Shown: piece by piece, positions 57,873 through 64,000 of the stretch
Layout: every line of letters starts with the position of its first letter
Numbering within the stretch: position 1 is the first letter of the stretch
DNA from: Neptunitalea lumnitzerae
GTDB lineage: Bacteria > Bacteroidota > Bacteroidia > Flavobacteriales > Flavobacteriaceae
DNA: 64,000 bases
Assembly (NCBI RefSeq): GCF_027924185.1
Contig: NZ_BRVO01000002.1
Location: 62,001 to 126,000 of the forward strand
Reading direction: 5' to 3'
Notes under the pieces: model-generated
Databases searched by the model: none
What the model saw: only the letters and a program-made list of their open reading frames with translations
Told to the model about the DNA's origin: nothing
Program-made: the position numbers and the translations under genes

Positions 57873-58327
57873 TATTTATTGGTATAGTTAGGTAGTTCTC
57901 TTAAAAAGTGATAGCACTCTTGTTCATAATCCATTTTACAAAAGTAATGAGACTTTCCATTAGTAACCATCAAATGTTCGGCATTTAAGGCCAGATTGTA
58001 TCTTGCTATTTGATCAAATGTATGCTGACTAATGGTTACTTCCGGGGCTTTACATTCTACCATTAATAAAATTGAACCATCAGAATTGTATACCACCACA
58101 TCGTATCTTTTTACTAAGTTGTTTATAGTCAACTTTTTCTCTACATTAATTAATGATTTGGGGTATAGTTTCTCTTCCATAAGGTATTTAACCACATGTT
58201 GCCGTACCCATTCTTCGGGTTGTAATACCACAAACTTTTTGCGAATTTCATCAAAGATGTAGATTTTATTTTCCCTATTTTTGAACCTAAAGGAATATTT
58301 TGGAAAGTTTAAAAGTTGCATGGACAT
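57872..58327 (-). CDS. Type I restriction HsdR N-terminal-domain-like protein
   Basis: A 151-residue single-domain protein that matches the HsdR_N nuclease fold: Asp76 in KRYDVVVY, then Glu91 and Lys93 in MVECKAPE, a full PD-(D/E)XK set. It lacks the helicase and translocase parts of a real HsdR. The WVRQHVVKYLMEEKLYP helix at 40-56 is also typical. From memory, it is widespread in Bacteroidota in this arrangement with a glycosyltransferase and holA, so a housekeeping role is more likely than restriction. A TATATTTG box at 58357-58364 is a possible -7 element. Confidence 0.85.
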   Translation of the reverse strand: MSMQLLNFPKYSFRFKNRENKIYIFDEIRKKFVVLQPEEWVRQHVVKYLMEEKLYPKSLINVEKKLTINNLVKRYDVVVYNSDGSILLMVECKAPEVTISQHTFDQIARYNLALNAEHLMVTNGKSHYFCKMDYEQECYHFLRELPNYTNK

Positions 58328-58380
58328 GTGACTATACTTACTGGCATTTATAGATGCAAATATAACAATGTGTACGTTTA

Positions 58381-59382
58381 ATGGATGAAGTAAAACAAAT
58401 AGTTACTGATATAAAGAATAAACAATTGGCTCCTATTTATTTTTTAATGGGTGATGAACCTTATTATATAGATAGAATTTCTGATTATATAGCCAATAAT
58501 GTTTTAGATGAAGCCGACCGTGGATTTAACCAAATGGTACTATATGGTAGAGATGTAACTGTAGATGATATTGTAGGGAATGCTAAGAGATATCCTATGA
58601 TGGCTGATAGACAAGTTGTTATTGTAAAGGAAGCACAGGAGTTATCTAGAACCATTGAGAATTTGGTAGCTTACGCTGAAAAGCCGTTAGAGTCTACCGT
58701 ACTGGTTATGTGTTATAAATACAAAACTATTGATAAGCGTAAAAAACTATACAAGGCAGTAAAGAAAAACGGAGTTATTTTTGAGAGTAAGAAGATGTAT
58801 GAAGATAAGGTAGCCGATTGGATACGTAAGGTGTTGGCAGGCCAGAAATATGCAATTACTCCAAAAGCTTCTCAAATGTTAGTAGAATTTTTAGGTAATG
58901 ATTTAGGTAGAATAGCAAAGGAGTTAGAAAAGCTACAATTAATACTACCTAAAGAAAGTCAAATTACCCCAGAAATAATAGAAGAGAATATTGGTATAAG
59001 TAAAGAGTTTAACAATTTTGAGCTGAGAAAAGCAATAGGGGATAGAGATGTTGTGAAGGCTACTAAAATTATTACTCACTTTGCGCAAAATCCAAAAGAC
59101 AATCCTATTATAGTAACGGTTACTATGCTTTTTATGTTTTTTTCCCAACTTTTAAAATATCATGGGTTAAACAATCATTCTCCTAAAAATGTAGCTTCAG
59201 CTTTAAAAATCAATCCATATTTTGTGAGTGATTATCAAGCGGCTGCAAGAAATTATCCAATGAAAAAAGTTAGTTATGCTGTTGCTGTCTTAAGAGATAT
59301 AGATGTTAAAACAAAGGGTGTAGGCTCTAATGCAGATATGGCAGACTTACTTAAAGAGCTATTGGTTAAAGTGATGTTATAA
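58381..59382 (+). CDS. holA: DNA polymerase III subunit delta
   Basis: HolA is part of the clamp loader that opens the DnaN ring. The 333-residue protein has the start region IYFLMGDEPYYIDRISDYI, the degraded AAA-like motif region MADRQVVIVKEAQEL, and a C-terminal helical collar (LLKYHGLNNHSPKNVASALKINPYFVSDYQAAARNYP). The gene is divergent from the nuclease-like gene with 53 bp between. It is not in an operon. Confidence 0.95.
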   Translation: MDEVKQIVTDIKNKQLAPIYFLMGDEPYYIDRISDYIANNVLDEADRGFNQMVLYGRDVTVDDIVGNAKRYPMMADRQVVIVKEAQELSRTIENLVAYAEKPLESTVLVMCYKYKTIDKRKKLYKAVKKNGVIFESKKMYEDKVADWIRKVLAGQKYAITPKASQMLVEFLGNDLGRIAKELEKLQLILPKESQITPEIIEENIGISKEFNNFELRKAIGDRDVVKATKIITHFAQNPKDNPIIVTVTMLFMFFSQLLKYHGLNNHSPKNVASALKINPYFVSDYQAAARNYPMKKVSYAVAVLRDIDVKTKGVGSNADMADLLKELLVKVML

Positions 59383-59402
59383 GTGTGTTACAGAAATAAA
59401 AA

Positions 59403-59457
59403 AATCTCTATTTTCTTTTCTTAGGTATGTACCTTAGTGTAAAAGAAAATAGAGATT
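59403..59457 (+). promoter_or_regulatory. Long hairpin abutting the start codon of the small membrane protein gene
   Basis: A perfect 17-bp inverted repeat (59403-59419 with 59441-59457, arms begin aatctctatttt) encloses an aggt/acct inner stem. The 3' arm ends at 59457 and the ATG is at 59458-59460, so the hairpin covers the normal ribosome-landing site. It may control translation or act as the holA terminator, though a T-run is absent. Confidence 0.55.
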
Positions 59458-59652
59458 ATGAATAGAAATACAAAATTAACCGTTTTTGATTATAGCATAA
59501 GAATTTTAATGGTTCTAGTAGCCTTAGGAATTCTTGTATTCTTCTTTACAAGTGTAATTTCTGGTGCTATAGCAGTTCTACTTGTTGTATTGGCCATAGC
59601 GCTCATTGTACTTAGTATTACAGGATTTAAAAAATTAAAAGAAAAGTTTTAA
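59458..59652 (+). CDS. Small membrane protein, YgaP/DUF2892-like
   Basis: A 64-residue protein with two membrane segments (ILMVLVALGILVFFFTS and AIAVLLVVLAIALIVLSITGF) and a conserved-looking start NRNTKLTVFDYSIRI. It resembles the DUF2892 transmembrane module found alone or fused to rhodanese domains. There is no rhodanese here. The start codon directly follows a 17-bp hairpin. It is convergent with the DoxX gene, with only 2 bp between stop codons. Confidence 0.72.
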   Translation: MNRNTKLTVFDYSIRILMVLVALGILVFFFTSVISGAIAVLLVVLAIALIVLSITGFKKLKEKF

Positions 59653-59654
59653 GC

Positions 59655-60026
59655 TTACTTTTTATCAATGCTTATTTTACCAGCACCTGTAAATGCCAGT
59701 CCTAAAAAGATAAAGAAGTAAATTAATGCTAATTCTTTTTGTTGTAATGGGTCTGATGCATGTACATAAAATGCAGCCACCGCCATTGTTATTGCTGCTG
59801 GTATAGCGGCAAATCTTGTTTTAAAGCCAACAATGATAAATAGAGGAGCTAAAAATTCTCCTATAACAGCTAATACCAATGATACAGAACCGCTACCTAT
59901 TAGTGCCGGAAATTCTTTTCCGCCACCATCTAATAAAAGTTGTAATTTTTGGTATCCATGCACCATCATTAAGCACGATGCTGCTACTCTTAAAATGAGT
60001 AGGCCAATGTCAGTTAAATTTTTCAT
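59655..60026 (-). CDS. DoxX-family membrane protein
   Basis: A 123-residue protein with four membrane segments: LILRVAASCLMMVHGYQKL, SVSLVLAVIGEFLAPLFIIVGF, FAAIPAAITMAVAAFYVHA and LIYFFIFLGLAFTGAG. The MVHGYQKL and GEFLAPLFIIVGFKTR blocks fit the DoxX family. Its role is unclear, with suggested links to quinone or thiosulfate redox chemistry. It follows guaC in the same direction by 44 bp. Confidence 0.9.
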   Translation of the reverse strand: MKNLTDIGLLILRVAASCLMMVHGYQKLQLLLDGGGKEFPALIGSGSVSLVLAVIGEFLAPLFIIVGFKTRFAAIPAAITMAVAAFYVHASDPLQQKELALIYFFIFLGLAFTGAGKISIDKK

Positions 60027-60070
60027 AATGTATGAGAGTGTTAATTAGTAATATGCTTAATATACAGAAT

Positions 60071-61108
60071 TTAACTAAAAACTTCGTTGTGTTGCTCTTG
60101 AACTCTAATGAATGTAGTTCTTTTAGTTAATTCCTTAAGTCTTGCTGCGCCTACATAAGTACATGTAGATCTTAAACCGCCAAGTATGTCTTGTAAGGTA
60201 TGTGCAACATCTCCTCTGTATGGTATTTGTACTGTTTTACCTTCGCTAGCTCTGTATTCTGCTACACCACCTGCATGTTTTTCCATGGCTGTCTCAGAGC
60301 TCATACCGTAGAATTTTTTGTATTTCACACCATCTTCTTCAATAATTTCACCTCCACTTTCTGTGTGTCCTGCTAACATACCACCAAGCATCACAAAATC
60401 TGCTCCACCACCAAATGCTTTGGCAACATCTCCTGGTATTTTACATCCACCATCAGAGATAATTTGTCCGCCTAATCCATGTGCAGCGTCTGCACATTCT
60501 ATAATAGCTGATAGTTGCGGATAACCAACTCCGGTTTTAATACGGGTAGTACATACGCTTCCTGGGCCTATACCAACTTTTACAATATCTGCTCCAGAAA
60601 GTAAAAGTTCTTCAACCATTTCGCCAGTAACCACATTACCTGCCATAATAATTTTATCAGGATAGAGATCTCTTGTTCTTTTAAGAAATTCTGTAAAATG
60701 CTCAGAATATCCGTTTGCTACATCAATACATATAAAGGATAGCTCAGGGTGTGTCTCTATAATTTTTTTCAGTTTTTCACCATCGGCTTCACCAGTACCA
60801 GTACTAACGGCAATATTTTTATATTCATTTTCATTGGCGTTACTCATAAAGTTTTTCCAATCTTCCAGTGAATAGTGTTTATGTACGGCTGTAATTAAAT
60901 TTTGTTTAGCCAATTCTTTTGACATTTCAAAAGTACCCACGGTGTCCATATTTGCAGCAATAATAGGAACTCCTGTCCAAGTTTTTGGACTATGTAAAAA
61001 TTTAAACTCTCTTTCTAAAGTAACCTGACTTCTAGACTTTAAAGTAGATCTTTTAGGGCGAATCATTACATCTTTAAACCCTAATTTTAATTCATTTTCT
61101 ATTCTCAT
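60071..61108 (-). CDS. guaC: GMP reductase
   Basis: A 345-residue NADPH-dependent reductase that turns GMP to IMP. It has the IMPDH/GMPR loop [20 protein letters not shown] with the active cysteine, [43 protein letters not shown], and the C-terminal AEYRASEG. The 345-residue length and absence of CBS domains make it GMP reductase rather than IMP dehydrogenase. It sits between the DoxX gene and the E1 terminator. Confidence 0.95.
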   Translation of the reverse strand: MRIENELKLGFKDVMIRPKRSTLKSRSQVTLEREFKFLHSPKTWTGVPIIAANMDTVGTFEMSKELAKQNLITAVHKHYSLEDWKNFMSNANENEYKNIAVSTGTGEADGEKLKKIIETHPELSFICIDVANGYSEHFTEFLKRTRDLYPDKIIMAGNVVTGEMVEELLLSGADIVKVGIGPGSVCTTRIKTGVGYPQLSAIIECADAAHGLGGQIISDGGCKIPGDVAKAFGGGADFVMLGGMLAGHTESGGEIIEEDGVKYKKFYGMSSETAMEKHAGGVAEYRASEGKTVQIPYRGDVAHTLQDILGGLRSTCTYVGAARLKELTKRTTFIRVQEQHNEVFS

Positions 61109-61131
61109 GTTTCAATCTTTATATATTGACA

Positions 61132-61158
61132 TAAAAAAATCTCGTAGAGACGAGATTT
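61132..61158 (-). terminator. Terminator of the fused E1 gene
   Basis: An 8-bp stem (aaatctcg with cgagattt), loop TAGAGA, with an A-run at 61132-61139 that becomes a T-run on the minus strand. Confidence 0.85.
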
Positions 61159-61186
61159 TAATATTTTATTTTAAGTTGAATACAAG

Positions 61187-63595
61187 TTACAAAAGTTTTG
61201 GATATTTTGTAGGATTACTTTCATGCATTATAGCATAAATTTTTTCAAAAATATCTTCAACATTCGGTTTTGAGAAGTAATCTCCGTCTGTACCATATGC
61301 AGGACGATGCTCTTGCGCTGCTAATGTTTGCGGTGCGCTATCTAAATATTGGTAGGCGCCTTGTTTTTCAACTATTTCTTGTAATAGATATGCAGAAGCA
61401 CCACCTGGCACATCTTCATCTACCACTAAAAGTCTGTTTGTTTTTTCTACGCTCTTAACTACATCGTGGTTAAGGTCAAAAGGAATTAACGATTGACAAT
61501 CAATTATTTCAATATTAATGTCTACAGTTTGTAATTCTTTGGCTGCTTGCTCAACTACTCTAAGCGTAGAACCGTACGTTACAACGGTAATATTAGTACC
61601 TTCTTTAACCGTTTCTACAACTCCAATTGGGGTTCTTATTTCAGAAAGGTTATCTGGCATTTGTTCTTTTAAACGGTACCCATTTAAACATTCTATAATT
61701 AAAGCAGGCTGATCTCCTTCTAAAAGCGTATTATAAAAACCAGCGGCTTTGGTCATATTTCTAGGTACTAAAGTGTACATACCTCTGGTAAGGTTAATTA
61801 TACCACCCATTTGAGATCCTGCATGCCATATACCTTCTAATCTGTGTCCTCTGGTTCTAATAATTAATGGAGCTTTTTGTTTACCTAATGTTCGGTAGCT
61901 AAGTGTAGCTAAGTCATCACTAATAATTTGTAATGCGTACATTAGATAATCTAAGTATTGAATTTCAGCAATTGGGCGTAGTCCACGCATTGCTAAACCA
62001 ATACCTTGCCCTAAAATAGTTGCTTCTCTAATTCCTGTATCAGAAATTCTGTATTCCCCATATTTTTCCTGTAAGCCTTCAAGCCCTTGGTTTACATCTC
62101 CTATGTTTCCACTATCTTCACCAAAAACAAGAGCTTCTGGATAGGTAGAAAAAATAGTATCAAAATTTTCTCTTAAGATAATACGAGCATCTACCGTTTC
62201 AGAATCTTCAGAATAAGTAGGTTTTACTTCTTTTACGTGTAATGGCGAATATTTACTTTCACTATATAAAAGAGAGCTATACTTAGGTTGAATTTCTGCT
62301 GTTATATTTTTTATCCAATTTCTTAGTTCGTTAGCCTCAGCTGTTTGTTCATTGCTAATATATCTCAATGTTTTACGAGCCGTAGAGAAGGTATCTTTTC
62401 TACTAGGTTCGTCAATTGAAATAAGATCATTTTTAAGCTTATTAACAAAGGCTTTATTAGGGCTAGAGTTCGCTATTTTGTTTAAGATAGCGGTAAGCTC
62501 TTTCTTTTCGTTTTTTATTGGGTTAATAAAATTAGCCCATGCACGTTTTTTACCTTCTCTAACTAATCTTTTTATATCTTTTTCAATGGCTTCTAATTCC
62601 TCATCGGTACTAATACCGTTTTCAATCATCCATTGGCGCATTTTTGCGTTACAATCATGTGCTCTTTCCCAAGCTAAACGCTCTTTGCTTTTATATCTCT
62701 CATGAGAACCAGAGGTAGAGTGTCCTTGTGGTTGTGTTAATTCTTGTACATGAATTAAAACAGGTACATGTTCTGTTCTGGCAATTTCAGAAGCCTTTTC
62801 AAAAACTTCTACAAGAGTAGGGTAGTCCCAACCTTTTACAGTTAATATTTCAAATCCTGCTTCTGTTTCAGTTCTTTGAAAACCTTTTAAAATCTCAGAA
62901 ATACTTTCTTTAGTGGTTTGGTACTTAGCTGGTACAGAAATTCCATAATCATCGTCCCATACACACATTACCATAGGTATTTGCATAACCCCGGCAGCAT
63001 TAATGGCTTCAAAAAAGATACCTTCAGATGTAGAAGCATTACCTATTGTACCCCAAGCTACTTCGTTTCCATTATCAGAAAATTTACTAGCATCTATACC
63101 TTTAACATGACGGTATATTTTAGATGCTTGTGCTAAACCAACTAAACGAGGCATTTGACCAGCGGTAGGAGATATATCTGAACTAGAGTTTTTTTGTTGA
63201 AGTAAGTTCTTCCAATCATCATTTTCATCAAAACTGTGTGTAGCAAAGTGTCCACCCATTTGTCTACCACCACTCATTGGGTCAGCTTCTAAATCGGTAT
63301 GTGCATACAATCCGGCAAAAAAGTTTTCAATGCTATATAAATCAAGCGCCATCATAAAAGTTTGGTCTCTATAGTACCCACTTCTAAAATCACCATCTCT
63401 AAAAGCTTTTGCCATGGCTAATTGAGGAACTTCTTTTCCGTCTCCGAAAATTCCAAATTTAGCTTTTCCTGTAAGTACTTCTCTTCTTCCTAATAAACTA
63501 CATTCTCTACTTGTAACGGCAATTTTATAGTCTGATAATATTTCTTGTTTGAAATCTTGGAAGGTGATGTTCTTAGTTTCAGGATTTTCTTGCAT
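61187..63595 (-). CDS. Fused alpha/beta E1 of a branched-chain 2-oxoacid dehydrogenase
   Basis: An 802-residue thiamine diphosphate enzyme that decarboxylates a 2-oxoacid. The N-terminal half is E1 alpha, with GTIGNASTSEGIFFEAINAAG as the ThDP/Mg site and GHFATHSFDENDD near the start. The C-terminal half, from about residue 460, is E1 beta, with FGEDSGNIGDVNQGLEGLQEKYG and RTRGHRLEGIWHAGSQMG. It probably acts on branched-chain oxoacids and needs E2 and E3 partners that are not in this window. The fusion is common in this phylum. It has its own promoter. Confidence 0.95.
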   Translation of the reverse strand: MQENPETKNITFQDFKQEILSDYKIAVTSRECSLLGRREVLTGKAKFGIFGDGKEVPQLAMAKAFRDGDFRSGYYRDQTFMMALDLYSIENFFAGLYAHTDLEADPMSGGRQMGGHFATHSFDENDDWKNLLQQKNSSSDISPTAGQMPRLVGLAQASKIYRHVKGIDASKFSDNGNEVAWGTIGNASTSEGIFFEAINAAGVMQIPMVMCVWDDDYGISVPAKYQTTKESISEILKGFQRTETEAGFEILTVKGWDYPTLVEVFEKASEIARTEHVPVLIHVQELTQPQGHSTSGSHERYKSKERLAWERAHDCNAKMRQWMIENGISTDEELEAIEKDIKRLVREGKKRAWANFINPIKNEKKELTAILNKIANSSPNKAFVNKLKNDLISIDEPSRKDTFSTARKTLRYISNEQTAEANELRNWIKNITAEIQPKYSSLLYSESKYSPLHVKEVKPTYSEDSETVDARIILRENFDTIFSTYPEALVFGEDSGNIGDVNQGLEGLQEKYGEYRISDTGIREATILGQGIGLAMRGLRPIAEIQYLDYLMYALQIISDDLATLSYRTLGKQKAPLIIRTRGHRLEGIWHAGSQMGGIINLTRGMYTLVPRNMTKAAGFYNTLLEGDQPALIIECLNGYRLKEQMPDNLSEIRTPIGVVETVKEGTNITVVTYGSTLRVVEQAAKELQTVDINIEIIDCQSLIPFDLNHDVVKSVEKTNRLLVVDEDVPGGASAYLLQEIVEKQGAYQYLDSAPQTLAAQEHRPAYGTDGDYFSKPNVEDIFEKIYAIMHESNPTKYPKLL

Positions 63596-63621
63596 AGTTT
63601 AGAAAAATTAGATTGATGGTG

Positions 63622-63652
63622 CAAATATACCAAATCGAAAGATGATTTGCAA
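63622..63652 (-). promoter_or_regulatory. Promoter of the fused E1 gene
   Basis: On the minus strand TTG (63652-63650), 20 bp, TATATTTG (63629-63622), 27 bp before the ATG. Confidence 0.65.
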
Positions 63653-63767
63653 TTTTACTTTTCTTTACAATTTGTTAATTATATAATTTAACCCTTGTAA
63701 AAATAAATTTTTCTTAAAAATGTTTTAAATTATTGTGATTTATTGAGGTTTTTGAAATCTATAGGGC

Positions 63768-64000
63768 TTAGAACCATTTTCTGGTGAATAGACCTGTAAG
63801 GGCTTTAGGGGAAAGGGTAACAATAAAACGAATGTTATTAGCATAATGTGGTTGTGCTATTTCCCATCCGTTGTTAGAATATACAGGTAAGTACAATTCA
63901 AAATAGTCGGTAACCAAATTTAAACGAATACCAGAATCATAAACAAACTTGGTAGGAATGTTTTTATTTTTAACCAACCCCAGATCTCCATAGGCTTCAA
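63768..64000 (-). CDS. C-terminal fragment of an envelope protein, cut by window edge
   Basis: The frame is open from 64000 down to the stop at 63768, so only the last 77 residues are present. They read as alternating beta strands (VYDSGIRLNLVTDYFELYLP, GWEIAQPHYANNIRFIVTL) and end ...GLFTRKWF, with an aromatic last residue typical of outer-membrane-linked ends. It recalls the C-terminus of large flavobacterial M1-like metallopeptidases, but this is from memory and should be taken as weak. The true start lies outside the window; the Met at 63977 is internal. Confidence 0.6.
   Translation of the reverse strand, partial: EAYGDLGLVKNKNIPTKFVYDSGIRLNLVTDYFELYLPVYSNNGWEIAQPHYANNIRFIVTLSPKALTGLFTRKWF

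Noticed and set aside
57872-58327. Part of a type I restriction system
   Set aside because: No hsdM, hsdS or HsdR motor is present, and the locus is core-like with holA, so restriction was not claimed.
63768-63977. A 69-residue complete ORF
   Set aside because: The frame continues without stop to base 64000, so the Met at 63977 is internal and this is the end of a longer gene.

Overview
The window is AT-rich chromosomal DNA from a member of the Bacteroidota, almost certainly a flavobacterium (family Flavobacteriaceae). The evidence is the gldF-gldG gliding pair next to dnaN, a monomeric isocitrate dehydrogenase, a fused E1 alpha/beta 2-oxoacid dehydrogenase, many MKK-type lipoproteins, start sites without Shine-Dalgarno sequences, and repeated Bacteroidota-type promoters (TTG, 18-20 bp, TAnnTTTG). 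No plasmid, prophage, transposase, CRISPR array, tRNA or rRNA was seen. Most of the window looks like core chromosome. The species cannot be named from the sequence alone.

Layout. 1-6.3 kb: a truncated coiled-coil membrane protein, an arginase-family hydrolase, a small membrane protein with murQ, icd, and an unknown zinc-ribbon/membrane protein whose upstream region holds a candidate structured RNA ending in a terminator. 6.5-12.3 kb: rplS with a short leader, trmD, two LVIVD-type lipoproteins, an AsmA/DUF748-like protein, a secreted SGNH esterase and a universal stress protein. 12.3-19.2 kb: dnaN, gldG, gldF, a monooxygenase-like protein and a SAM hydrolase on the minus strand, then phoH and purC on the plus strand. 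19.2-22.9 kb is the only clearly accessory-looking part: a MORN-type repeat protein, a GDSL esterase, three copies of a bipartite palindromic repeat around an orphan lipoprotein, and a DUF4062 protein whose last residues copy the tip of single-stranded DNA-binding protein (SSB). 22.9-31.2 kb: clpB divergent from a bacilliredoxin gene, a lipoprotein, fahA divergent from glyA, and a secreted alpha/beta hydrolase. 31.2-38.7 kb: two SDR oxidoreductases, a beta-helix lipoprotein, a thioesterase, a glutaminyl cyclase, the SRP RNA gene, a transaldolase-family gene and a thioredoxin-fold lipoprotein without cysteines. 38.8-47.6 kb: an ABC-F protein, two DUF2007 proteins, an unknown membrane protein, pheT, an AEC transporter and recG. 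47.6-64 kb: M1 peptidase and patatin, a membrane protein, a glutamate-synthase-like protein, uvrD/pcrA, a YrdC-domain protein, an OmpA lipoprotein, a glycosyltransferase with a PD-(D/E)XK-type protein, holA, small membrane proteins, guaC, the fused E1 and a truncated cell-envelope protein.

How it fits together. The housekeeping genes cover replication and repair (dnaN, holA, recG, uvrD), translation (rplS, trmD, pheT, ffs, ABC-F), one-carbon and purine metabolism (glyA, purC, guaC), amino-acid breakdown (fahA, formiminoglutamase-like enzyme, fused E1) and protein quality control (clpB). Many products are predicted lipoproteins. Several have acidic residues just after the lipid-bearing cysteine, as in the Bacteroidota surface-export signal, which suggests a decorated cell surface. 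Strong hairpin terminators separate most transcription units.

The signals most worth following are the DUF4062 protein with an SSB-like tail beside the repeat cluster, the structured RNA with terminator at 6285-6440, the rplS leader, and a 17-bp hairpin that touches the start codon at 59458.
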